Positions 48,084-60,360 of a stretch of 64,000 bases of DNA are shown one piece after another. The notes beneath the pieces were generated by a model that had not been told where the DNA came from, made no database searches, and was given only the letters and a program-made list of their open reading frames with translations. The DNA is from Brienomyrus brachyistius (lineage: Eukaryota > Chordata > Actinopteri > Osteoglossiformes > Mormyridae). Position 1 is the stretch's first letter; each line of letters opens with the position of its first letter. The translations under genes and the position numbers were made by a program. Location: contig NC_064538.1 of the NCBI RefSeq assembly GCF_023856365.1, positions 4,853,832 through 4,917,831 of the forward strand. The letters run 5' to 3'.

Positions 48084-48570
48084 TTATTTTTATTTTTTTT
48101 TTTGTATCTCTGTTGTTAAAGCTGTTTTGTAGAGACCAGTGTGTCAAATTTGAAAATTAGACCTTGATTTGCATTAAGTATTCATTTTGAGTTTTGTTTT
48201 GACAGCAACCTAATTGTATATGCAGAGTGTTCTGTATGAGAAGTGGTCGAGGTCTTCATTTAGCTTTCCATAACCTCGCCGTTTTGGATGTAGCCCTCGT
48301 ATCGGCAATTAGCGCTGCAGGCGGAGTACAAAAACACTTTTTTTTTCTCCAGTAAAATGCAAGCTTTGCAAAATTCTGTAGCGTCGCAACTGAAAACAAA
48401 TAACGGGAAAGTTCAGGGTAGTTCAAGTGAGGTTGAGACATTAGTTGTACTGTACACATGCGACGTTGCATAGGTGCCAGGTGGAACAGAGCATTAAGTT
48501 AAAAGAGCCTTAAGTTAGCATTCTCAGAGTCTGCCAGGTTGCCAACTCTAATGCATCTGAAATTGCTTGT

Positions 48571-48640
48571 TCTATCCAGGGTTGTGGGGAGTCCGAAGGC
48601 TATCCGGAGGCTATGGGCGCAAGGCAGGGAACCCATCACA
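48571..48640 (-). repeat. Antisense SINE fragment
   Basis: 'ccagggttgtggggagtcc', 'ggctatccggaggctatgggcgcaaggcagggaac' (read here in two pieces) is the reverse complement of the SINE 3' body seen at 15600-15690. Confidence 0.6.
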
Positions 48641-51077
48641 GATAAACCTAAAATTAGCTACATGAAAAGTGTTGGGGTAGGTTGCAAACCCTACAGACTA
48701 TTTACCAGGTAATAAAACTGTTAATTACATATAAATGTGTGTGCAGACTCTCAAATTAAAAATCTTATGCAAGCCAGCTGACCAAAGCTAACAACCTTTG
48801 AGTTTGGTGGGTTTGAAAACGTGGAAGCTGGAAGCACTGAATAAATGAATGGCAGCAGGCAGGAAGGCCTGAGACACTCGTGCCTGTCAGGGAGAGGAAA
48901 ACCGAATTAAACTAAATAAAATGTAATCGGAAATGAAAATTAAATGAAAAGAAAGAGAACTAGTAGAGGCTATGAATAGCAGAAAAGATATGAAGCTCCT
49001 TAGGTCTGGCTGCCATTTCTGGTACCAACTTGGGGAAAAAAGAAGACGTGTCCTCTTTATCTGTCTATGAAGAGTACTAATCATTAGTAGCGTATAATTT
49101 CCTTCCATTGTCCCTAGTGCATAATCAGTTCAAAATTTGTTTCAGCAGTCAATGTTAAAAAAAGCCTAGATCCACATAGCTTCACATGGGGGACCAAGTG
49201 ACCTGCAGTTTAATGTAGTGGCGGCCCCTTTATCGTTATTGCACATGGTCAGCTGATGAGTCCTGTGTGGAAATGCAGGCCATTGACTCATTAAATTAAG
49301 TCCTCGACAGCCTGCCTGTCTCCAGTGCTTCACTCAACGTAACAATGACCTAACTGTACTGCATTGAGCCTAACAGTGTATGCGACTCAGTCTATCCTAG
49401 TGATTTTGTTGTGAGAAGTAAGTTTCACACCCTCCCTCATGAGCACACAATCACTGCTGAGTAGCAACACCTGTCTCTCAACTTTAAAAGCCCAGGCCTC
49501 CTCGCACATGGTGTGAGGTATTGTTGATGCTGAATGCCACATACTGAGTGTGCCTGCTTAGTCTCCTGTCTAGCCCTGACCCATTCTGCCAGCCATGCAT
49601 CCATCCTGTCCCAATTCCCCGGCTTCTCCCAGTGTGTCTACCTTCTGTCTGAAATCCTCCAAGTAGGACTGACTCCTCTGGCTCAAAACCCTCTCGCTCT
49701 GTGACCCCGACCAAGATCCTGCCTGTCGATTCCGGTCCTGTTTGTGTGGTCATGACTAAGCTGTGTTCTCAGCAACTGGGTCCCGCCTGAGCATTCTGTC
49801 TCAAGACGGAGTACCTTGCCGGCACAGTGGACCCTGCAGGGCTCTAGCTGTGGGATGATCTAATCCAGATATCAATGTAGTGAATACCAGATGTGTAATT
49901 CCAACAGATATAGTAGACATAGATGAATAAAGAGTTAGAAGTTCCTCGCATGCCCTTCTTGACCATAGTATTTTGTTACAGTTTCACATCCACAGTGGAA
50001 CCATGTCAGAAAGTTGCCAATGTTACTAGGTCACCAGGACGTAGATGAATGAGTAGAATTTACCATTTAGTTTCCATTGTTTTCCATAATGGTAAAATAC
50101 TGATATATAAGCGGGTTTCAGTGTGTGTGTGAATGGAGGTATAAGAAAGAGAGGAGAGGAGAGAGATGCATCATTGTCCCCACCTAACTAAACGCCTGCT
50201 CTGTTTACCTACCTCGTCTGTTTTTATTTACCTTGGAAATGAAAGAATTTTATTATAGTCTTATAAGCATGTCCACTAAATGACAGCGCAATATCGCATA
50301 TTAGCTAACTGAATTCCCTAATGCGTGCAAGGGGAAGGGGGGGGGGGGGGGGAATCGTGCTTCCTGTGCGAGTCACCAAGACCTTGGATTAAATGCTTAA
50401 TTGGTTAGATAGAAGTTTTTTTGTGTTTCTTTTATTTTTTTTTGCTGTGGCAGCAAAGATTTTGGTGTGGCGGGTTGCTATGGAGTGATATCTCTCTACA
50501 CTCTGCAAGACACTGAGAGTTTTGGGGACCTGAAAATCGAGAACTGCCTTGGATCCAGAGGAGAGAGCTAAGGCGAATTGGGCACCTTATAAGGATGCCA
50601 CCTGATTGGCTCCAAAGGGAACATGTGGTATCATGCATCCCCGCTGGCTTGGAAATATCTGGGCATCCCAAAAATGAGCTAGATTCCATGGCCTGGGAAA
50701 GTGAGGAAGTGAAGATGAATTTAACTTTCTTGACATGAGGTCATACAGCCTCTACCAGGAGAAGCAATATGAAAATGACAATGATATTATTTACAATATC
50801 TACAAAAAGGAAAATAGTGTATTTGAACAGAAATGTGCGCATCACTAAAATAAACTTTTATGTTCCTTATTATGTAGAATAAAAAATACCCATTCGAATC
50901 TCAGTTGTTCTCACATTTATTGTCATGTGTGTATAGCACAATTAAGCTAATTACATCTACATACACTCTATGGACAAAAGAATTGGGACACCTGGCCATT
51001 ACACCCACAAGACCTTTTATGACATCCCATTCCAAATACATAGGATCAATATGGAGTTGGTTCCCCCTTTGCAGCTA

Positions 51078-51612
51078 CACTGCCTGGCCAAAAAAAAAAT
51101 TCACACTTTAATATTCATTGGACCGCCTTTAGCTTTGATTATGGTGCACATTTGTCATGGCATTATTGCCACAAGCTTATGCAACATCTCAACATTTATT
51201 TTCAGTCAGATCTGAATGAATTTCTCACTGAGATCTTGTACTGATTACGGAACTTCTCCTTAAAGTCTTCTTCTGTACATCCCAAAGACTTTCAGTGGGG
51301 TTTGGGTGAAGGTTCCTTGGTAGTCAATTCATGTGTGAAAATGATTCCCAACGCTCCTGAACCGCTCTTTCACATTTCAAGCCTGATGATTCTTGGCATT
51401 CTCATCCTGGAATGTGCCCAAGTCATTTGGGAAGAAAAAAATCCACTGACGATGGATGGGGGTGTAACCCGGCCATTCAGTAAATCCAGGTACTTAGCTG
51501 ACTTTATTCTATTGCTGCACACCATTGCTGAGCTGTAATAATGATCCAGTTACTGGCTTTTAAGTATGTGCTGATTTAAATTCAAATGGCAACTTTTTTT
51601 GGCTGGGTAGTG
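51078..51612. mobile_element. Short Tc1-like element nested in the Tc1 transposon
   Basis: Ends are inverted repeats: CACTGCCTGGCCAAAAAAAAA on the left, and on the right the complement reading TTTTTTTGGCTGGGTAGTG. TA precedes the left end, as for Tc1 insertion. About 535 bp with no intact transposase, so a non-autonomous or internally deleted copy. Confidence 0.8.
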
Positions 51613-52459
51613 TGTAACAGCTGCCACTCTTCTGTGAAGGCTTTCTACAAGATTATGGAGTTTGTCTGTGGGAATTTTTGCCCACTCATCCAGAAAAGCA
51701 TTTGTGATGTCAGACATTGATGTTGGACGTGAAGGCCTGGCTTACAATCTCCATTATAGTTCATCCCAAAGGTGTTCAAAGTGGCTGAGGTCAGGGCTCT
51801 GTGCAGGGCAGTCAAGTGCCACACCAAACTCACCCAACCATGTCTTTATGGACCTTGCTTTGTGCACTGAGGCACAGTCATGCTGGAACAGAAAAGGGCC
51901 TTCCATCCCCCAACTGTTCCCACAAAGCCGGAAGCATAGGATTATCCAAAATGTCTTGGTATGCTGAAGCATTAAGAGTTCCCTTCATGGGAACCAAAGG
52001 GCCCAGCCCAACCCCTGAAAAACAACCTCATGCCATTATACCTCCTCCACCGAACTTTACAGTTTGCACAATGCAGTCAAGTAGGTAACGTTCTCCTGGC
52101 ATCTCCCAAACCCAGACTCGTCCATCAGACTGGCAAACAGAGAGGCATGATTTGTCACTCCGCAAAACATGTTTCTACTGCTCCAGTGGCGGTGTGCTTC
52201 ACGCCACTCCATCCGACGCTTGGTATTGTGCTTGAGGATGTGAGGCTTGCATGTATCTGCTCAGCCAAGGAAGCCCATTCCATGAAGTTCAGAGTTCACA
52301 GTCTTTGTGTTGGGGTTAATGCCAGAGGGAGAATGGAACTCTATAGTTGTTGAGTGAACTGAGCATTGGTGACTTTTATGCACCGTTACTTTATGTGGTC
52401 TGCCACTTTGTGGCTGAGTTTCTGTTGTTCCTAAACACTTGCAGTTTTCAATAATACCT

Positions 52460-53490
52460 ATGGAGTCACAGGAGTGCCATTAAAAGAATGAATCTGTAAA
52501 AGAACAAGGAAGTAAATGTCGAATAAGAAAGTGAAATGAATACAAATAGAATTTCCCAGCATGCTCACGGGGAATTGTAAATAGCCCTGTCCGTAATTGT
52601 AAATAGCCCTTGTTGTACTGTTGTTTGCATTTGCTGTGGTTGCATTTGTGTGTTTTATGTGTGCCCTGTCCGATCGTCGCGTGTTCTTAGCTTGTGTAAA
52701 TCTCTACCATGTGTGTAGAGCCAGTCTCTTCACCTTACTGTTCGGCGTCTGACCAGATTGTTTTTCTGTTGTGTGTGTTTGGGTTTCGTGCTCGTTGGAT
52801 GCCTGTTACATTCCTGTTCACAACTATAATAAATAGTGTATTTTGTACTGGCAAGCAAACTGACCTTGTTCTTCACTGCTCTCGCTATACCTCGGTCCGC
52901 CACAGTTTTTAATAAAGGGACAAGCTCTCAATTAACTGGCTTTAGTCACGCCTTCCTGTCCAGGCTGAGTATTCAATTCCAGCACATATGAATCTTGCTT
53001 TCGACCTGTTTTCCAATTTACAAATGTGTGCTGTGCTCAAATCATAAATGAAAAAGACTGAGCCATTTTATTAGTTCCATCCCACCATATCTTGAAACAT
53101 GGACACGTTTTAGTAAGGCCGCTTTAACACTGCAAGAACTTTCTCAGGAACCAGGAACTTCTGTTATGGTCACACCGCAGGAACTCGACTCGATTGTAGC
53201 TCCTTGAATGCCGCTTCGGAACCCTTTTAAGCCTGTTACTTCAGACTACAGGAGCTTTGCCACCTAACACGAACCGGGGAGGTGCAAGGATAAACTTGCT
53301 GACTGGTTGATGACAAGCACCGATGTTAACTTGTTGGTAAAATTAAAAGCAATAAAGACAAGTATTAATTTTCCTATTCCTTTACTTCCCTTATTTTATT
53401 TTTATTGGTATTTACAATTTCTTACTAAACATTTATTTTTTTACTCTTTTACAGATTCATTCTTTTTTTATAGTACTCCTGTGAATCCAT
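52460..53490. mobile_element. 1.03-kb terminal-inverted-repeat element nested in the Tc1 transposon
   Basis: Left end ATGGAGTCACAGGAGTGCC and right end (complement) ATGGATTCACAGGAGTACT match. After a short gap, AAAGAATGAATCTGTAAAAG occurs in both arms, so the arms extend about 40 bases. The insert splits the 'caataatacc' / 'ttgaccatggaatatctag' junction of the Tc1 element. No transposase was recognised. An LTR-like stretch (about 52575-52905, TGTAAATAG to CCGCCACA, with AATAAA near 52827) may be a further insertion. Confidence 0.65.
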
Positions 53491-53911
53491 CAACACCACT
53501 TGACCATGGAATATCTAGAATGGAAGAAACTTCTCTCTGACTGACTTATTTCAAAGGTGGCACCCTATGGCAGTCCCATGTTTGAATTCACTGAGCTCTT
53601 AAAAAAATACCGATTCTTTCACATATGTTTGTAACCCTGACTGCATGGCTAGATGCTTCATTTTATACACTTGGGCAATGGGTCTGAATGACACACCCGG
53701 ATTCAGTTGTTAAGAGGTGTGTCCCAATACTTTTGTCCATAAAGTGAATCTAGTAGAGACCTTTGTCCAAAGCAATGTACCAGTGAGGTTCAGAGAACGA
53801 GATCATCCATTCCCTGCATTAATTGGGGTTTGGGGCCTTGCTTAAGAGGCCAATGCTGATGTTATTCTACTGAGCACATGAATTGACCCAGCAACCTTCC
53901 AGTTACAAACA

Positions 53912-54124
53912 GAGAACATAAGAACATAAAAAATTTTACAAACGAGAGGAGGCCGTTCGGCCCATCAGGTAGAGAGACCTACACTGCCCCCCAAAAGGGT
54001 AAAATCAGTCAAACAGCAAATGTTCTGACATTGCATGGCAAGGAACCACAGTTGAGATACTAGGGACTGAACCCAGGACTTCACACCTGCAAAGCAGGTG
54101 CTCTACCTCAGAGATATATGTCCC
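53912..54124 (-). repeat. tRNA-Ala-derived SINE
   Basis: Read on the minus strand, the head at 54053-54124 is a tRNA-Ala-like sequence (GAGGTAGAGCACCTGC, TTTGCAGG with a TGC anticodon position, GGGTTCAGTCCC). A body follows, then a tail GGCCGAACGGCCTCCTCTCG and TTCTTATGTTCT. The acceptor stem does not pair, so it is not a working tRNA gene. The tail is a motif I recall as widespread in fish genomes. Confidence 0.7.
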
Positions 54125-56860
54125 ATTGTTAGCTGACTAACAAGTTTCAGTTTTGCTTCTCTGATGCAGGTTTCCTTATCCCATATTATATCTATGACCC
54201 ACATTAGCCTCATACTAGGTGCCATCTGCTCCCATTCGCACAATGGGCCAGTATTAAATATATGGTTATCCACTGGCATTTTCGTTTCAGTATTTTAAAA
54301 CTTTCCAATTATACTGTGTTCATTTCTTTCTAAGTATTTAATTGTTGATGCCTTTTTTTCTGAAGCACTCATACGTTCATACGATGCAGAGGTTTTAACA
54401 GTTGAACCCTGTTGTACCTCGTGAATATCTGTTAAGTACTGTAATTTATCATCAGGAAATTCAATGCATTATTCTGATGGGTAGCAAAAAACCAGAATGT
54501 TGGTTCGGAATCTAAATGGTGAAGCAAGTTATGTGAACAGAGGTACAGAACATGGTGATTTTAGAGCAAGTCGCATGTTCTATTCTGAGGGCCAATGACT
54601 GGGTGAGTGAGGCCTATAGGCTTTTCAAACGAACCAGAACCAGATGGCCGACTGAGTGCTGCCATTGGCTGACCCATTCGAAGTTGTCAGGTGACTTAAC
54701 AGTTCCCATTAGTGGAACTTACTTTTTCAGGTTTTTTTACCTGAGGGTAAAAAAAGGCCGAATTGGACTGACCTTATTTAGTTTTTCTTTACTATCTGGA
54801 ATCCAGGCAGGAGCATTAACTATTAAGTGGTGACACAATGAAAATAGGTGAGTAGCTGTAGTGCTACCTAATGCCACTACACAGCATCATTTTAAAAATA
54901 ACTAGCTACATTAAATGTAACAAAATAAGCCTATTCGTTGGACCTACTTCAGCTAAAAGTGGTGAATTTTAAATAAGCTAATTATGTATTTAACTATAGT
55001 GGCGTGTAATATTATGGGCTATAACCTGAAGGCAGTAAACACTTTCAATCTGGACTGACAGCTGTAAGTGCCTCTGGCAAAAAGATAAATGATAGTATAT
55101 TAAATTATCTTGCTTTTACAATAGTTACAGAAAATTGCTGTTCTGAAGAGGGAAATGTATAAGGAAACAGCACAGTAGAAGGAATTTGTGTGTGAGAATC
55201 CAATCAGCATTATATGGTGATGGTGATTAACCAATCACAAAACACAATGTCTAGCTGACTGGTCTGAAGGTGGTTTCTCGCCTTGATTGTTCCTCTCGCG
55301 ATGAAGCACCTCCACCATCAGATGTGGACTTCATCTCTTCTTGAACCTTCGCAGGTTGGTAGTTGAAAAGTATGTTCATGCTAAATACCAGAAACCTGGA
55401 ACCTGACAAGTGAGAAACATAGTTTGCAGGCTGAGCAGTTGTAGAAGTCTTTTCTACTTTGTATGTTGATGTTCCTTGGAGATTTAGGGATCTGACTGGC
55501 CTGGAATCCTGGAGGATTCTTGTACCTACACTAGAAGCTTCTGCATCGTGTTTTTCATTGTCAGGCTTGTTCTTTTTTCACACTGATTGCATAACTGTAA
55601 TTACGTTGTGCATTTATATGATGTTGTTACTAATTTTAATGATTTCATGTCTACTTTTAATGTTGCCTTCTTTGTTAAGTGCTCCGGGGAGAGTAAGAGA
55701 GGAAGGCCACTGTTAAATTAATAAACTGGATTGTTTTTAATTTGTTGAAAAAACTGGTGTAACACTAATTTAATGCTATTTAATCAAGTCGATATTAAAG
55801 GTTTTATGTCCACCGTATACTGAGGAGTATAAATGCCCCTAATGTTCAGTCTTGATGTTATCCAAGCTTTTGCTTTGAATGCTGGTGTTTCAGCGGCAGA
55901 AATAATATGTGACACGAAGTTAGACAGGTATACAAAGCGAAGAAAGAGACTAGCCTTGAAAAAACAGGAAAGGGAGGGGGAAGTGGGAAAGAGTCTGTGA
56001 ACTAGCAGTTACATAGCTGTGAATAACGATTTCATAGTCTCTCACCTGTATAAAGCACCGTGCACACTTAAAATGACAGATTTGAACATCCTTTAACATT
56101 TTTATCCTACATACTGTAGCGCTGTCTGGATAAAAGTGTTAGGACCGAGCTTTAAAAACACCACAGGAACCAAGTAATGCGGCGCTCACAGAGGTGTACT
56201 TCAATATCGTGAATGCATGAATGTCTTCCAGCAACTTGCCCGACATACATGTACAAAGCTAACGCACACTGACCTAATCCAGGACAGCTCCAGCAGCGTA
56301 CTTATTTGCTGTATATGCAAAGGGAAAAAATAACTAACAACATTTTCTCTAGGTGGAGGAGAGCGCCGCATTCTGTCATGTCGACTTACATACAAAATCC
56401 TTTTCTTTTCTTGCGCCCTTTCGTGCTCCGCTTGACCTGCCCTTAAAGCGACAGTAAAATAAAACAAGTAGTACATTATGTTTTATTACCGTTACAATAT
56501 GTATATATGTTAATGTGACGACGAATGAGATTAGACTGACTCGAATCTTGATAAAATACAAACTTCCAACCATCCACCTAAAAGAATGAGAGACAAGCTG
56601 TCATTTGAAGACATCGCAACAGTGTAGGTTGTTCGTCAGAACAGAGTGTAACTGGTTCTGTAATTCACAACAAGCGATACAAAGGACAAAGATTAGGACT
56701 ACAGGTGTTTTATATTTTAGATGTGTCTGGTCAGTCAGGAAGGATGGTTAGAATATTTGTGTACTGCAGTTAATGTTTTGATTATGACGATGACCTTTTA
56801 TTGTTCTTCATCATACTAGACATTGCAGCTCCCATCGGCAAGCAGCCGCTGTATGTGTGT

Positions 56861-56897
<37 letters not shown>

Positions 56898-59800
56898 AGC
56901 CCGTGCCAATAATGCAATTTCACTTACAGAGGGAGAGAGATTTTCTCTTTAATATAAAAACAGTTTATTGACGGAGGACGATGGACTGACAAACTGATTC
57001 AAGGCGAACTTTCACCGGACACGCGCGAATTTGTCATTTAACGCCAGAAGGATTGTATTCGGTCTCTTATTAATGATACCTTTAGTCTGTAATAATAAGA
57101 ACAGTAATAACTGGTAATTCTTAATAACTGGTAAACATTTACTGTGATCTCCGTAATATCTACTAATCAATTAGGCACCCAGTGTTCTTCGTGAGAACTG
57201 AATTTCCAGGTAAGTTATTCCCGTATTTCAAAGGCTATTTACCGTAAAGTTTCTGAGTGTTACCTCCACTTTTTCTTAATAGAAATTCAGGACAATGCCA
57301 ATGTTTCTGTTACTTGTTACTTTAGTTCTTGCCTGAAATTATTTTATTATCCAAACGGAGTTTTTTTTTATTACGTTCTATGAGTTGATCGAACCAATAT
57401 CCTTTGCAGAATACAGAATCTGATGCCTGCCATCCGGTTTGTTTGCCGAACGTCAGACCAATTTTATTATAGTTTGTGTAAAATAAAGTATATTTATTTC
57501 TCTTTGCGTTCCCATTTCTATGCTGTATCTCTATTATTACAAATTTTAATACAAAGATATTTTAATGAACATGCAGGGACTGTACAGATGAAAATATAGT
57601 CTTTTACAATTCATTTATTTGCTCATAGATTGCTTCATTTGCGCATATTGTCATTTTGAACGGTTATTCGTTATCACTGTCATTCAAAATCCAATGAATC
57701 GGTAAAATTCTATACAACTGCAAAGACCATGTTCTTTCAGAAACACACTTCATAGTAAGAAAAATGCAGCATGATGTCAGATTTTAACATTTGAGATAAA
57801 ATATGGCTTTTTATAACTATCCTATTATCCCCCCCCCCCATTTTTTCGTTAGTTTTTCATTCTTTTGCTTCCCCTCGTAGCTATTAAGGATGTTTCAGAT
57901 GAATGTTTTATCCTTCTAAGTTAAAAGATATCATTGCTACTAAAGGGTGAGTGTGGCCTCTTTGTTGGGCAGCCAACAGAAGACAGAGACTGTGCTAAAG
58001 GTCACGTGAGGAACGTGTACGCATGTCAGGCAACCTCATGCCACCAAAACTAGGCTCGGACATTTAAGACACCTACACAACCAACCTCAATGCCAAATGT
58101 AATAGAAGCATATTATGTCATAGCAGACCTGTGACTCCAGTCTTGAAAGAGTAATGAAGGCAGTGTTTAATATTTTTAAAGCTTACATCTTCCATCCGGC
58201 TGATCGTCGTACATTGCTTTAAATAGCTTGTGTGATTTTTCACTTGATGTTAATTAATGTGTTGTCCTTCAAATGGTATGTTTATTTTCCTTCTACCTGA
58301 GCATCCTCATTCGTCTGTGAAATATCTCATAGTGAATTCACAGTTTAAAGTCAGACATACATTTCAATTAAATGTTGTACCATACTCCTTTGAAGTTAAC
58401 TGTTAGAATCAGCAGCGCTTATTTACCTTAGCCAATCTGTTTATTCACGCTGTTTATTCACACAGTTAATTTCCTTCAGTTTTTGTGTGTATGAAAGGCT
58501 ATTATTTATGCAGTTCCATGAAACTGTGCCAGTGGTTTCTGTTTCATATGCAATATGCAAGTTTTGGTTTTTTTTGTTAGATGTGCAGTTGATGTTATCA
58601 ATTTAAACACCCGCCAAAATCATTTAAACCGTTAAGCTGTTAAAACAGCAACAATTAACTGCGTGCTACGCATCTAGATAAATTAAAGAATCCTGATGAG
58701 CAGATTGTCCAAAGGAACATAGATGCCACGAGAAGAAGCTGCATAATAAGTACTGGACACAGTACTGGAGTTTGATCATGGAAAGTGAACTTAATGTTCA
58801 GCTGGTTTCTCCATTTTCTGCAGTTCTTTTCTATAGTAGTGAGCAGCCACTAGATATACTTTCTAACCAAAAGGATGAAAACATTTTCTGTCTATAAAGA
58901 GTAGGAATTGGGAAATTTTTCAAATGCTTTTAATGGATTTTCTTATTGATTTTTCTAGCATATTATCCGTTCATAAATCCATATTCCAAGTGCTAGTTTG
59001 GGTCGTTTGCCTTTTGACTATTATTTTATCCATTAGGAACTTCGAGTTGCCTGTCGCTTATGCCCATGTGTATATGTGCCCAGTATTGGACTGACACCCC
59101 GTCCAGGGTGTACCACTGCCTTGTTCAGCACGGGATGGACTTTAGTTTTGCTTTAAGGGGTCTTATTTTAATGTATCATCTGCAGTTTCAGCTGGTGTAC
59201 AGCGTGCTGCTGACTGGTAGCTGAAACATGGAATATTCACCCCTAACCATCACCACACCCAGATGACTCATAAAAAAAAATCCCAATAATCAGACTTTTA
59301 ACTGTATCTGCTAGCATCCTGTTGAATGATTTCTTTCTCAGTCTGTAAAACCCTTTCTGGTTGTGTTCTTCCTGTGATCACCAATGAATGCATTCTCTGT
59401 TTCATTTGAGACACAACAGGCATGATGGTGCACTGAATAAGGGACCGGGATTTTTAGAGCTAAGATTTGTGGTCCAGCATTGTCACAACGATGCTGGGGA
59501 CTGTGCTGAAACAGACAGCGCTCCGTCACTTCACACACATTTCATAACGTGTTTGTTCCAAAGGCTGCTTGTTACGTTTCAGGTCACCTGCAGCATAAAT
59601 GCTGATTTTAATTTGCTGCCATTAAAACGTTTTATAGTGCAAGCCAGGTCCTGGGATCCACAGTGACTACGCATTTAATTTTCTGCCCGGGGCCACAGGT
59701 GATCTGACAGGAAAAGTTAACAAAGGCGTCGGAGATAAAAATCAGACACTTCTCAGCAGGACTTAGAAGAATCCTCAAAGCATAATATTGAGAGCAGTGA

Positions 59801-60091
59801 GAATGGAAAATGGGGAGAACCCAGGACTCCTGTCTTGGGGTGACATCAACCCATTCCTTATCTGCTGCGAATAAAATATTAACATGAATACATCTTAAAT
59901 ATATAAATATTAAATACATCTCTTAAGCAGAATACTTTCAAAACTAAAACATGACTACATGATAAAATATAGTAAGATATTAATATCCCTACAAAACATC
60001 TTTTAGCAATAGAAATGAATAGGACCTCACAGCGTTCCAGTTTAGTCATTCCGAGTTGGATTGGTATAGTGGACTATGACACTAATGAGGT
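54125..60091. other. Gene-poor DNA, possibly intronic
   Basis: No coding exon was confirmed. Contains a GA microsatellite (56865-56895), a C-run near 57830, and a fragment of the SINE body near 59061-59140. A possible splice donor CCAGGTAAGT at 57208-57215 ends a moderately GC-mixed stretch and could be a 5' UTR exon of a plus-strand gene running out of the window. Confidence 0.35.
56865..56895 (+). repeat. (GA)n microsatellite
   Basis: About 15 AG units. Confidence 0.95.
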
Positions 60092-60360
60092 TGCAGGGTG
60101 GCTCAGTGGTTAACACAATTGCCTCTCACACTTACAGGGTTTGGTACCTGGCTATATGTATGTGCAGTTTACATGTTCTCCCTGGGCTTGAGTAGGTTCA
60201 GGATTTCTTCCTGCAGTCTTGGCTGGGTAAACAGGAGTCTTTAAATGTTCCATTGTGTGTTACACCCTTTGATGGGCTGGCATCCCTTATACGGGGCACT
60301 CTGTGTTCATGTGGATAGGCTCACTGTGATCCTGTATTAGAAAAGTTTGGAAAATGGATG
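60092..60360 (+). repeat. Diverged full-length-like SINE copy
   Basis: Starts TGCAGGGTGGCTCAGTGGTTAACAC with the A-box-like segment. It shares 'gcctctcacac', 'acatgttctccc', 'ttgatgggctggcatccc' and the final 'ggaaaatggatg' with the 15387 copy. Confidence 0.75.

Larger units (their letters stand above)
47230..50963. other. Gene-poor intergenic DNA with repeats
   Basis: No gene is supported. Contains a GGAT tail fragment (about 47355-47382), the TA repeat at 48022, an antisense SINE fragment near 48571-48640, and a G-run near 50337-50353. The 49480-49770 stretch may be a retroelement relic, but no motif fixes it. Confidence 0.4.
50964..53746 (-). mobile_element. Tc1/mariner-like transposon, interrupted by two younger elements
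   Basis: Terminal inverted repeats are CACTCTATGGACAAAAG (left, 50964) and CTTTTGTCCATAAAGTG (right, ending 53746); the left end follows TA. On the minus strand, 51754-51972 encodes a transposase block with PFLFQHDCASVHKARSIKTW and a DLSHFEHLWDEL segment, matching the Tc1 catalytic region. The transposase is broken by frame changes and by insertions at 51078-51612 and 52460-53490. Without these the element would be about 1.2 kb, in the Tc1 size range (1.2-1.6 kb). Confidence 0.88.

Noticed and set aside
54053..54124. tRNA-Ala(TGC) gene
   Set aside because: The acceptor stem does not pair and the sequence runs on into a SINE body and tail, so it is a SINE head.
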